The notes under the pieces: generated by a model
Seen by the model: the letters and a program-made list of their open reading frames with translations, nothing else
What the model was told of the DNA's origin: nothing
The model's database searches: none
Assembly: GCF_030704535.1 (NCBI RefSeq)
Contig: NC_081807.1
Location: 1,653,001 to 1,717,000, forward strand
Length of the DNA: 64,000 nucleotides
DNA from: Vitis vinifera
Lineage: Eukaryota > Streptophyta > Magnoliopsida > Vitales > Vitaceae
Reading direction: 5' to 3'
Program-made: the position numbers and the translations under genes
Shown: piece after piece, positions 43,077-54,457 of the stretch
Layout of the letters: each line of letters opens with the position of its first letter
Position numbering within the stretch: the first letter of the stretch is position 1

Positions 43077-43836
43077 ACTTCAACCACAAAATATGAGAAA
43101 AAAAACCTTACAAAGGGAAGCACCATGCCCTAGTTGGAGAATTTAATTTTCTTAGTAAGATTTTTTTTTTTAAAACAAACATTATCTTTCAAACTCATAA
43201 TTGAAATAATTGATTATATCAATGACAATCTCTTTTGGAAAAAAAATATAGATATATAATAAATAAAACCCCCCTAAATGACATGGTGTGGCATTTCTAG
43301 GAAACAACAAATTTGTTGATGTGTGAGGTATGGCCAAAAATGGAGTCCCTTTCTTATAGGTATAATAGGATAAACTTTAGAAAATGGTAAGAAGATATAC
43401 TTTGGATATACCATAGACTTTGTATTTTGATTATATAATAATAATAATAAAAATTATATATATAGAAATTGAAGTGTATTAAATTATTAATTGGTACATT
43501 TTGACTAGTACCCTATGCCTACTTTGGAAAAACCCTATATTTTGAGAATGTCAAAGACACCCATGTCATCACAAATTGTGTATTGACCATATCTTGGTGA
43601 AGTTGGAATTGAGAATTTTTAATTACTTTGAAATTGATAATGTTTTTTGGGTCATTAGTAGAATCCAATGTGGAATCCCAACAAGCTTTTCCATTTTCAT
43701 ATTTAACATGTTTTTATTATTCAAACTTTTTTCTCCAATGGGATTTCAAGAAAATATTTAAATAATTTTTTCCTTATTTTTCCATTAGAATTAAAGTTCA
43801 TAAAAAAAAAGAAAAAGAAAGTAAAAGCATTACAAT

Positions 43837-43838
<2 letters not shown>

Positions 43839-43868
<30 letters not shown>
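43839..43868. repeat. Poly(T) tract
   Basis: An uninterrupted run of 30 T. Confidence 0.95.
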
Positions 43869-43869
<1 letters not shown>

Positions 43870-44559
43870 TGAGATAAGAAGTACATGTATGGAAAAATAA
43901 AAAAGAGATTTGCTATGTTGGGCATCCAAATATAATTTTTAAAAATAAAAATATTTTTATTTTTATTTATATGAAAATCTAAGAAAAAGAAAAGTATATT
44001 TCCTTTAAAACTTCAAAAAAATTAGTATGTAACAATTTCTTAAGAATAATAAATTTCCATAACATTAAAGCTATATTTTTCTATATTTTGCAATTTTTTC
44101 TTTTGGAAATTAATTAATGCTCCCCTAATCTCCCTTATTTAATGGAAAATTAAAGTTGGCTTTTAGTATAATAAAAGATGCCTTAAAAAGGGCCTTTTTT
44201 TTTAAAAATAAAATAAATTAATAATAAGGGTTGTTGTGTTCATTAATATAGAAATGGTGACAAAATCAATGAAAAGAATAATAAGTGACAAAAAAGATTT
44301 ATTTATTTATTTTTGGGAAAAATAAAAAATAGAAATTTAAGAATGAGAGAGGAATGGACCCCCATCAATGCATGATGGTGACCAAATTGAAGAATGAAAA
44401 ATAAATTAGATTTTTTTTGGGAACAAATGGTAATAAAATTTAAAAATTTAAAAATATCAAAGGTGGGATACGAGGAAAAATAAAATATGCCAAATAAATA
44501 TTAAAAAATTAAAATTTTATTTTAGGAACAAATTAAATATTATAATTATATTAGAAATT

Positions 44560-45420
44560 GAACCTTCATTAAATCCACAAGGATGCCACCTCCATATCCA
44601 AAAATGGGAAATAAATTTTAAAAGAAAATATTACAAATGGAAAAAAATCCTTCACTAAATTCTTTTTTTTTTTTTAAAAAAAGGCCAAGTGGATGGCAAA
44701 AAAATTAGAATTTTTTTTCCAACCAATTAAAAATTTTAAAAATGGAACCTTCATTAAAATATAAAAAATACAATTAAGGTATGAGTTGCAGCTTTCATTA
44801 AAATCAATACAATGCCAAAATTCACATTAAAAGTTAAATAATAATAATTTCTTTCTAGGAAAAAAAATAAAAATGAAGAAAAATGGAAGAAATTCGGAAA
44901 TGGGAATCCTATTCTTCATTAAAATCAAAACACCCAATTGGATATCCCAAAAAAAAAAAAAATTCTTTTGCAGTAAGATTAAGAATGAAAAAAGAAAAAA
45001 GAAAAAGAAAAAAAGAAAAATGACAATTAAAGAAAAAAAAAGTGGAACCTTCATTAAAATCAAATGGTATGCTAAGAAACTTCTAAAAAATTTACAATTT
45101 AAATGATAAAATAAAAGAATCATTTCATTAAGGGAAAAAAAATTAAACCAAACAAAAATTCAAAGAAATTCAGAAATGGGAATCCCATTCTTCATTAAAA
45201 ATCAAAACAAACCCAAATGGATATCCAAAAAAATTAGAATTTTCTTTGCAAACAAACAAAGAATTAAAAAAAAAGGGAAAAAATTACAATTAAAGTAAAA
45301 AACTACAACTTTAATTTTTTTTAAAGGCCCAAAAAAATTCATTTTGGGAAAAAACTAGACATAAAAATACAAAAATAAAAAATAAAAAACAAATCGAGAA
45401 ATAGGAATCCTATTCTTCAG
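44560..45420. repeat. Degenerate repeat array upstream of the RING gene
   Basis: The word CTTCATTAAA(A)TC(A) recurs about eight times (near 44570, 44746, 44795, 44917, 45049, 45191 and, partially, 44651 and 45415). It is usually preceded by GGAACC or GGAATCC(T/C)ATT and followed by a TGGATATCC(A) word and a long A run. Spacing varies between about 50 and 150 bp, so units are diverged and of unequal length. The array ends about 400-600 bp before the RING gene start. I do not recognise it as a named satellite or element. Confidence 0.6.
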
Positions 45421-45720
45421 CCTTTTCGAATGGTTAAAATGACAAATTTTTTCTGAGAATTTTCTCTCTCTTTCTTTCTCACCAAAAAGGAAAAACTGAC
45501 CCTTTCCCCACACACACACCCACTCGGTATTCAATTTCTTATTCAATAACGCCTCAGCCTCTGAAATCTCTGACCCGATAGTTTAGTCACAAAATCTGCA
45601 TGTGTACGTTGTTCTCCCTTTAATGCTTTCAGGAAAATCACAAAAATAGAAATTTAAAATAACAAATTAAAAATAAAAATATTATAGAAAAATGAGGACA
45701 TAGAGAGAGAAAAAGAAAGA

Positions 45721-45821
45721 GAAAGTATCCTAGGCTCTCTCCCTCTTTTCCCTTTTTGGATTTTCAGTTACTTTAATTCAATCAAAAGATTATCTCTTAA
45801 TTTATTGTGAATCAGTTTTAT

Positions 45822-45857
<36 letters not shown>

Positions 45858-46038
45858 TCTCCTCCACCACCACCTTTGTTTTTTATATGTTCCTCGAAAT
45901 CACAGCAAGGAAAAGAGTCTCTTTCTCGTGGTTTCTGGCTAAACAAACACCGTCAAGCTCAGACCCATCTGGGATTTTTCGGGTTTCTTGATCTGTGAGG
46001 AAAAAGTCTGCTTTTCTCGTTGTGGGTATTGGTGGGTG
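45721..46038 (+). promoter_or_regulatory. Promoter/leader of the RING gene with TA tract
   Basis: A CT-rich stretch (45733-45760) precedes an (AT)n tract at 45826-45852 that could serve as the TATA element. A leader of about 180 bp with CTCTCCTCCACC follows. An upstream in-frame ATG at 45988 is not used by homologues. Confidence 0.45.
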
Positions 46039-46999
46039 ATGGCCATTCAGGCGCAGTTGTATTCAGAAAATCTTGGGTTTTCTCTGGGCGGCTCACAGGA
46101 ATGGGTTGATAATGGTTGCGTTGGGTTTAATGGCTCTTGCTTCAATCTTCAGCAGCATCAACAGCAGTACATGCAACAGTTGCAGAGCCAGCAGGAGCAG
46201 ATTCAGAGCCAGAGAAATTATCAGAACTTCTTCCTTGACAACAGTTTGATGGGTTCGACATTGAAGAACAGCCCAAATTATGGATCTTCTCATAGCTTAG
46301 CCTCCCAGTTTGACAATCAGAGACAGGAGATTGATCAGTTCATCACGCTGCAGGTAACCCATGACTGCAAATTTTAGATGTTTTTGATTTTGATTCAGTT
46401 GGTCCCAAGGATTCTCTTCTGATTCTGATTTTTCTTCTTCTCTGTTTTTACAGAGTGAGAGATTGAGATTGGTTTTACAAGAGCAGAGGAAGCAGCAACT
46501 GGCTGCTCTGATGCGGAAAGTGGAATCAAAGGCATTGGCTCTCTTGAGGCAGAAGGATGAGGAGATAGCGAAAGCTACCAATAGAGCAATGGAGCTTGAA
46601 GATTTCCTGAGAAAATTGGAGATGGAGAACCAGGCCTGGCAGAGGGTGGCCAAGGAGAACGAAGCCAAAGTGATGTCTCTGAACCACACAATCGAACAGA
46701 TCAAAGAAAAGGCTTGTGGGATCTTTTCCGAAGACGCAGAGTCTTGCTGCGACGACAACATGGGAAACAGGGAAGAAGGAACAGGGGAAAACAGAAGAGG
46801 AGGAGGAGGAGAGGGAGAAGAACATGAAGAAGACAGTACATCAAACATGGTTTGCAGAGGTTGTAATTCTCGAAATTCGTGCGTCCTGTTGCTTCCCTGT
46901 CGGCACTTCTGTTCATGCAAAGCTTGTGAAGGCTTTTTCGATCATTGCCCAGTTTGTCAAACGGAAAAGAAAGGGTGGATTGAGGCCAGAATTTTCTAG
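46039..46999 (+). CDS. BRG-like: BOI-related RING-type E3 ubiquitin ligase (BRG/SBP1-like)
   Basis: Exons 46039-46353 and 46454-46999 join in phase 0 to 286 residues. The N-terminus MAIQAQLYSENLGF and its Gln-rich stretch (about 38-60) are typical of BOI-related proteins. Residues about 106-195 form a coiled coil containing the family's conserved region (LVLQEQRKQQLAALMRKVES, then ENQAWQRVAKENEA). An acidic Gly/Glu linker follows. The C-terminal C3HC4 RING has Cys239, Cys242, Cys254, His256, Cys260, Cys263, Cys270 and Cys273, with LLLPCRHFCSC as its core. Arabidopsis BOI and BRG proteins ubiquitinate targets in the nucleus, restrain cell death, support resistance and bind DELLA proteins; Petunia SBP1 is related. 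The upstream in-frame Met at 45988 is rejected because family similarity starts at MAIQAQ. No defect is seen. Confidence 0.93.
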
Positions 47000-48470
47000 G
47001 AAAACATTCCGGGAAAAAAAAAACAGAAAAAGGAAGAGTCGCTGAGAAAACGATGGAAAATGATGGAAGGAAGGTCCTGGCTTTGAGACAATGGTGGATG
47101 ACAACACAATCTCATTTCAGAAATTTTCATTTTAATTTTAATTTTTGTTTTTTCTTTCTTGTAATTTCCTCTTGTGGGGTCTTTGTTTTGAGATTTAATG
47201 TGTATTTTAAACTACCCCAAATCAAATGAACAGAATTACAGGACAGAGCATCTTTTCCCTTCATGGATTTATTGCTTTTTCCATTTTTAGATTTTCTCAG
47301 AAAATATTTTCTTTTTCTCTCATTGACATGATTATTCATTTCTGATATTTATCAGTTGGGTTTGGCCTTTAGCAGTGTTATATTTACAGTGACAGAAAGA
47401 AAATTGAAAGCAGTGTCAGAGGAAGAGGTGGCCTGTGTGTTCACACATCACACATACAAAAAAACAACTTGTTTTCTAAAAGTGTTTTCTGGCAACAGAA
47501 ATAAGAAAACACCATATATTTCATATGGGTTTTGTTGTTTCTTAAAAGCTAAAACAAATGAAAAGTAAAAGCTGACATGCACAGAGAAACTTTTGCAACA
47601 ACTAAGAATAGGGACACCATCTCCCTTGGAAGCATTGAAAAGACAAAGAAGCTTACAAGTCATGTATCGGTTGGACTTATGTGTAGGTCTTTTTGGCAAA
47701 TTACATGAGTTGGGGTTTAAAAAAAAACAAATTTAAAAGTCATATTTTTTATTTTTTATTTTACCATCTGATTGAATAGTAACTTAAATAGGGTTTATCA
47801 TGAGTGGTATCCTCCCTAATGCATATGAAGGATGAGTGAGAGCTTACAATTGGTTTTGGCAATCATGTTTGGAAGCACTTTTAATGTTTGCAATACTTGA
47901 AAAAACACTTTCTAAAATCACTAAGATATATACTCTTAATGGAGTTTATATTATAAAATTGATCATTTGATGGATTGTTTAAACACCTATTTAAATTCAG
48001 AGATATCAATGTGCTAATTTTAACTCTTATTTACTATAAGATTAGAAATTAAAATTTCAAATTATTCAATAATAAAATTACAAAGATTTGGTGCCACAAA
48101 TACCAATTTAGTTGTTGATAAATAAATACCAATCATAGATACCAATTTACCAAATAATTTGTCATTAAGTAGAAGATTCAAAATTCAAAATTTGAAATTT
48201 GAGATCACCCACCTAATAAAATGAAAAAGTAAATAATAAATGTAGGTATAAAAAATTATTTGATGAATAAATACAGAGTTGGTGTGTCTAATAAATACTA
48301 GTAATGGATACAAATGTGTCAAATCAAGCATCATTACTGATAAGATTATAAATTTAAATCACCAAATTATTTGTTATATAAAATGAAAAAAATAAAAATT
48401 TATACTTCGCATGGTTAATTATTTGGCAAATTAATACCAAAGTTGGTATAAAATGTTTAGGAATATCAGT

Positions 48471-49620
48471 TTCATGGTTTAAATGGGTTATCCCCGCCTT
48501 ACCCCTATTAAATGAGTATGAAGCTCTTATTCAAAATACGAATCGAATTTAACATGGGTATGAGTTTTGAACCAACCCGTCTCGCCTTGGATGTGAATAT
48601 GACAATTTCATGGGTTAAATGGGTTGCCCATGCCTTATCCTTATTAAACGAGTATGAGGCTCTTATTCAAAACCCAAATCGGGTTTAAAACATGCATAGG
48701 TTTTATATTAACTCGTCCCGCCTCGCCTCAAATGTGAATTTACAAATTGACTCTTTGTAAAAATAGTAATTCCAACTCACATTTTAGGGCTTCTCTTGGG
48801 TGGCTCTTCTTCTCCCCATTTCGTTTGCTCTAAAACCACGTCATTCCTTAATACAAAATCACCATTTCCTCGAAATCTCTCTTATTCCATTTTTCGATTT
48901 GCAAATCTCACAGTTTTTTTTTTTTTTTGTGTAATTACCTTCTTTCACTCCAAATCTCAACTGTAAAACATTTGCATCAATTCCGTTGATCTAGTCGAAT
49001 TATATGGAATGAAGTTGAAGGGCTTTTTGAGATTGTTTTGATGATGAAATGTTAGGGTTTCAATCACGGCAACAACTCTAGCTAAGATCTAAATCTCGTG
49101 GTGTTGGCCCAAGTCATGTCTTCTAACAACGCCAAGGGCTTAGTTTTAGCCATTTCCTCCAATTTCTTTCATTGGTGCCGATTTTGTTAATAAAAGCAAA
49201 AGTTTTGAAGAAAACAAATGCTTTTTAGGGTTGATATTTCTTTTCTTTTTCACAAATTTGTGTGGTGGATTTTGAGGTGTTTGATACTTATGTGCAATGA
49301 TTTTGTACAACTACGAATGAAAATTTGGAATTGTTTAGGTTATTGTGTTTCATGGTTGTTGGCCATGAGTTTTGCGAATTTGTTTTGCTCTGTGTAATTT
49401 TGTGTTAGAATCCTAACTTGAAAAAAAAAAAAACTACTTTAGGGCAAGATAGGGCAGGACAAGATTATTATTATTTTTTGCAAATGAGGATAGAAGCACA
49501 TCAAGCTGACCGACTCTCAGTTTGGGACGGGGATGAGAAAAAAATTATATAATTGAGACGAGAATGGAATAGGGGTGCCTCGTCTCTAACTCATCTCGTT
49601 GTTATCCCTATAAATGTTAG
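48471..49620. repeat. Composite repeat with internal tandem pair
   Basis: Two direct units of 136 bp (48471-48606 and 48607-48740) share TTCATGG(G)TTAAATGGGTT, GAGTATGA(A/G)GCTCTTATTC and a CCCGTCTCGCC or CGTCCCGCCTCGCC word. About 180 bp of similar style (GGGACGGGGATGAG, CTCATCTCGTTGTTATCCC) closes the segment at 49440-49620. Between them lies about 700 bp of gene-leader-like DNA. Looks like a non-autonomous DNA element, family uncertain. Confidence 0.4.
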
Positions 49621-50840
49621 TAGTGATAAATCAAGTTTTGATGATTACATAATAAAGTTTAGTTCACTCACGTTTTAAATCAAGTGAAGTTTTTAGGTTT
49701 AAATGAAACATTTTAAAGAAAGCTCAAACAACTATCAACGAAATTCAATGGCATGAAGATTTCGATCACTTGAAGACTTAAAGTGTTCTATAAAATCCAT
49801 AAAATGGTATATTTTGGCTCACTTAGGTCTAAAATTTTAGTTTGTGCATTTTAAAGCTAATTTATTCATTCATACTTAAGTTTAAAAATGATGTTCTATC
49901 ATGAAATTGGATAAATTTTTGTTTTTATTCAAAATCTTGAATAAAATTCTTTACAAACTAACTTAAAATATTTTAAAAAGGGATTACACAAGTTGTTAGA
50001 AAGTTGGAACCTCAAACTAAAAGTTTTTATGCACTTTTATGTGCAATCGCTCAACTAATTGGGCTCAACTGGACAAGGATCAATTGAGGGTGCACATTTT
50101 TCTCTTTTCTCTTCTAGTAGCTAGTGCGTTGTCAACAGAAGTTTTAGCTTAATTGGTCAAGGATCGATGAAATCTCAAAAACACCAATGGTCTCCTACAA
50201 ACAATAAATGTCGTAATCAATTAGTCAATCAATCGAACTAAAGCTTGATCGATCGAAAGTACTTTATGTGTTTTTGGGTGTTCAAATTTGTTTTCTATAA
50301 ATCGAAGAACCCTACTATATTTATTAAGAAGTGAACACATACACTAAATTGAAAAAGATCTATCTTCTCACTTTCAAAGGTCCTTATTAAAAGTGCGTTG
50401 ATTTGAATTTGCACATTCTTGAGGGCATCTCAAAATCCATCATAGTTTCCCTTGTATTATGAATTATATTTGTTATAGGATTGGAAGTTTTAAAGCCTTC
50501 ATTACTTATTTACTTTGAGCCAAGGGACTTCAAGAGATTGTAATGCGTATTGGAGCGAATGAATCTAATTGTAAAGCTTGAAGGTTTCTATTGGAAGTCT
50601 TGACAGTGGAACCTTCACTCGAATAGGATCTTGAGAAGAATTTAAGTAGGTGAATTATCGAACCATTATAAAAGAAGTATGCACATATCTTGTCCATTTT
50701 CTTACTTTTCTATTATCTAACTTGTTTTTTGCTTTTGGATAAATATTTTCAAAAAATAAATAAATAAAATTATCACCAAATTCACCTTCCCTCTAAGGTA
50801 TTTTTCTTAACCTAATCAATCATTTTCACACTTATTATGA
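49620..50840 (+). mobile_element. Copia-like solo LTR, old and broken
   Basis: The segment has the phrases that mark this type of plant Copia LTR: TTTTGATGATTACATAATAA near its start, GCCAAGGGACTTCAAGAGAT and ATTGGAGCGAATGAATCT in the middle, GAACCATTATAAAAG at about 50661, and AAATTCACCTTCCCTCT near its end. No internal gag or pol region is seen next to it, so it is best read as a solo LTR. Ends are approximate. The sequence looks considerably diverged, implying an old insertion. Confidence 0.5.
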
Positions 50841-51468
50841 AGAACCATTTAACTTATATAAATTTATTAATATTTTTTATTTAAAAATATAAAAATTAAA
50901 ACTATATTTTTAATTATAAATATCATATAGTTAATAAAATAAATAATGAACAAAAATAAATTTTTATATAGTTTATTACAAAGATTAAAATATTATTTTT
51001 ATTTTTATATCATAAATATGTTATTATTAAAATTAAATAGTTAAATTAATCAAGATTTTAAAATTTTAAACTAAGATAATATTTCTATAAATTTAATTTA
51101 AATTTAGGATCATTTCATAAATTATGTTTTTTTTTCCCTACTTGTTAAAGCTAAAATTTTGATTAGGTCGTACTTATCAGTTATGAATTCAATATATCCT
51201 TTTTATTTTATTTATTGTTAAATGGGTAAAATTAATTATTAAAAAAATTAGATAAGAATTTCCTTTAATAACCAAGCAATGGGATTGACTAATAAAATTC
51301 ATGATCATTTTAGAGGTAAATATGAAAAATTATTTTTATTATAACTGGTAGTGATGAAAAGAAGGAAAAAGTGGAGGAGGAAAAGAGGAGAGTAGAATTG
51401 GGTCCATGAGCAATAAGTCCTCCTGATATCGCGCCTGCTCTGCAACTGTCCTTACACACTATCATCTC

Positions 51469-51562
51469 TTTCCTTTCCTTTTCTTTTCGTTTCTTTTCGT
51501 TTCTTTTCTTTTCTTTTCGTTTCTTTTCGTTTCTTTTCTTTTCTTTTCTTTTCTTTTCTTTC
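51469..51562. repeat. TTTTC/GTTTC pentanucleotide array with higher-order pattern
   Basis: About 18 pentamers in which TTTTC units alternate with GTTTC in a repeated order (the GTTTC, TTTTC, GTTTC block appears twice), followed by pure TTTTC units. A complementary GAAAA tract lies 140 bp downstream at about 51704-51726, so the two could pair. Confidence 0.9.
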
Positions 51563-51726
51563 TCCAAGCTCTGCTCCAACGTGCCTCTCTCTTTCTCGTT
51601 CAGTCTTTCTCATTCTCCTCTTCAATCTTTTTATTTTGATACGAATGTGGCATGTGGGTCCAATATCTCCTAAAAGATATCGGCCGTAATTTGCTGTAAA
51701 CGAGAAAGAAAAGAAAAGAAAAGAAA

Positions 51727-51792
51727 ATGAAAGTTCAAGGGAGAGGGATTGGGATGGGGATTATTCTGATTCTGGTTTTCAGTGTCTTGTAG
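51727..51792 (+). other. 21-codon hydrophobic small ORF, status unknown
   Basis: ATG to TAG reads MKVQGRGIGMGIILILVFSV plus one residue: a basic head followed by a hydrophobic run, like the start of a signal peptide. It follows a CT-rich, leader-like stretch (51540-51640). Downstream sequence turns AT-rich with no exon that would extend it. It may be chance, the first exon of a lost gene, or a true small peptide. I cannot decide. Confidence 0.2.
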
Positions 51793-53331
51793 CAATCGTT
51801 TTGTGAGGTAGTGCTCCTGGGATTCTGGGATTTTTTTTCTTGCTTACATGTAAGCATTCTGTTGTTTCTTCTTCTCCACCTCAGCTTCCAACCATCTTCC
51901 CCATGTTCCTAGGGCTTCTGTTCCAAACACAAATCATTGACTTCTTTTTTTTTTTCTTTTTGATATTACTTAGGTTCGGAAAATACTAAGGAAAAAAAAT
52001 ATGTAAAAAAAAAATATTTTTTTATATTTGATTATCCTATAAAAAATATTAAAGAAAATCAAATATAATTATAATTAATTAAAAATTTATATATTTTTAA
52101 ATTATTTAATCTATATATTGGTAAGTTAAAATAAATAAAATGATTTAAAAAAAAAGATTTATCAATTTTTAATTTATTTTTTATTTTTCTTTACTTTTCT
52201 TTTCTTCTACTTTTTCTTTATATTTGTTCTCATAGCCTTAGTATTTGTGGTTTTTTATATAAGAAAATTGATTAGTGAAACAATTAATTTGGATTCTTAA
52301 TCATTTCATAAGGTATTTTTTTCACATCTTGCTTTTAGGCTATATTTATTATGAAAAAATATATCCTTATTATAATAATTATTATTATTTATTTTAAAAT
52401 TTTAGTTTTATTTATTTTTATTTAAAATGTGAGAAATACAAAAAAGATGTTGAAAAAAGTGTAACCTTTTTCTTTTATAATTGTATTATATTAATAAATT
52501 TATCTTTTTATTTAATTATTAAAACATTTTTAAATGTGGAAACTTGAATTTAACATTATCATTTATATTAAATTAATAAATAGCTTTGACACATATTTGA
52601 AATTTTATTTTATAATATGATTTATGTTTTATAACTCTAAAATAAATATTTTATTTTATTTTTTTATAATTAATTGGTTAAAAATTATAGTCCTCGAATT
52701 TGTGAATTTATCTCATCTCATATTTTTGTTTGAATACGAACTCATTTTTTATATATATATATATATAAATGTCTTTAATTATTTCAAGTATTCACAATAT
52801 GCTTTAAAAGAAATCATTATTTTATAAAATAAAAAAATGAGGGTATTTTTTTCAAAATGAGGTAAAGAACGATGAAGGGTTAAATTTTTAAAATTAAATT
52901 TTCAATAACACTTTTAATCAAATAACCCTTTTTTGTTTTATAAGCGAAAACCCTCGTATCGTATCGTAGGGGCTTAGCATGGGTTATAACCTGTCTAAAT
53001 TGTGGCCCTAAATTTTCTAAATCTTAATTTGGGCTCAAGGAAGGCCCAATGGCTTATCAAATTCATAATTTCTGATCCAAAACCAGTCATACACCCTGCT
53101 TGTTCGTTAGGTCCAAATTGGGAGCCCATAGCCATGGAAAGATTGAGCCAGCCCATTATTGGCCTCCCCTTAAGCGCTCATGGCCCATACTTGTCCCTAA
53201 GAAAGTACATTATTAAATAAAATCGTTTTAAAAATTGTTACAATTCAATGTATAAAACGAGAAACTAAATCTAAAATTCTATTGTAAAAAACTTTAGTCG
53301 GACTAAAAATTATAATTAGGCCTTGTTTGAA

Positions 53332-53893
53332 TTAGGGGTGTAAATAAGATTTGTTTGATCGGTTTTGCAGTAAAAAATGAGCTAAATCGATTATATCGGT
53401 TTTATATGTGATAAAAATTGAACTGATTGGATTTGGAGTGAAAAACCAAACAAAACTAAGCCTTTTAAGGTTACTTTGATTTAATTTTTATGGATGGATT
53501 TCAACCCAATTTAATGACTTTTTTTAGTCTTCAACCCAATTAGATTTGTATTTATTTTGCACTCAAAGCTCATAATTTGAGTTTATATTTGACATTAAGT
53601 CTAATTTGTTTTTAAAATGAATTGAAACCAACTTGATTTGATATTAAAAATATATTAAATGCATTTAAATTTAATTTGACAATAATATCAAAATGATTTA
53701 TTAAATATCAAATAATATTAGTTTGGTTCAGTTTTTATTGATGATGAGATAAAAAATTGAAAACTAAAACGATAAAATCGGTTTTCAAAATTTTCAGATT
53801 GAACCAACCTTTTTTATGTTAAAAATCGAATCAATATGATCAATTTTAGTTGGTTTTAAATTAATTTGTCGGTCTTTTGGTTTTACTTACATT
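53332..53893. repeat. hAT-like non-autonomous element fragment
   Basis: It begins TTAGGGGTGTAAATAAG, a common end of plant hAT MITEs. It is filled with CGGTTTT, GATTGGATTTGG and AACCAA(A/C) words typical of these elements. The matching right end is eroded, near GGTTTTACTTACA, so limits are approximate. Confidence 0.35.
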
Positions 53894-54457
53894 ATTGGCT
53901 TTGATTAATTTATCAGGAAATAAAAACTTTTATTTCTACTTAAAGAAATTTATTAAAATAATTTAATATAAAAATAAAAATTTATTAGTTTTCATAGAAC
54001 GTTTATTTTTATTTAATATTATTTTAAAAATTATAACATAGGCTTTGGCTTCATATTTTTGGAATAAAAAATAAAAAAATCATCCCAACAAAAATAAAGA
54101 ATTATAAATTCGACCCTAACTTATTCAAAGCTTATCCGCTAATGAACATTTGTCTTCTTTATCGTCTAAAACTAAAAGTAAGAAAAAAATAAAATAAAAT
54201 AAAAAGTTTCAAATCACTTTTTAAAAAATGAAATATTCTATGATTTTTTTCGAATATAATACAGAAATATTATCGAATGGTCATGCCCCAAAAGAAGAAA
54301 AGAATATTACAAGCTTCGCTGGCTTTCGTTGTACAATAAGGAAGGCTTTGAAGGCAAAAGAGGCATCGAAGAAACCACTCAGAGCCCAGGGAGCAACTGT
54401 AATCAATCTTCAACTCGAGGGTTTTGCTCTCTCTCAGATCTCTCCCCAATATCCCAG

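Larger units (their letters stand above)
31541..45720. other. 14-kb AT-rich intergenic region
   Basis: No gene is supported. Its short open frames have no domains, no splice context and often consist of A- or T-run codons. It includes the repeats listed separately at 32855-32986, 33313-33563, 34200-34497, 35760-36043, 42784-43076, 43839-43868 and 44560-45420. Less AT-rich blocks occur at 36760-37010, 38840-39080, 39700-40240 and 41820-42560. The last contains a small hairpin, AAGGGTGTGT with ACACACCCTT, at about 41882-41918. None contains a recognisable exon, tRNA or known microRNA. Confidence 0.55.
47000..54457. other. Spacer between RING gene and PI synthase gene
   Basis: The first 250 bp are likely the RING 3' UTR. 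The rest is AT-rich, with a composite repeat at 48471-49620, a solo LTR at about 49620-50840, a TTTTC array at 51469-51562 and a hAT-like fragment at 53332-53893. A block at 52960-53200 contains several GGCCCA words (GCCCAATGGC, GAGCCCATAG, GGCCCATAC) but no exon. The last 180 bp form the PI synthase leader. Confidence 0.5.

Noticed and set aside
44827-45123. 98-residue minus-strand ORF rich in Phe and Leu, and its plus-strand Lys-rich mirror
   Set aside because: They are produced by T/A runs within the degenerate repeat array; no domain or splice context.
49620-50840. A complete LTR retrotransposon
   Set aside because: Only LTR-like phrases are present, with no coding interior or second LTR nearby; best called a solo LTR.
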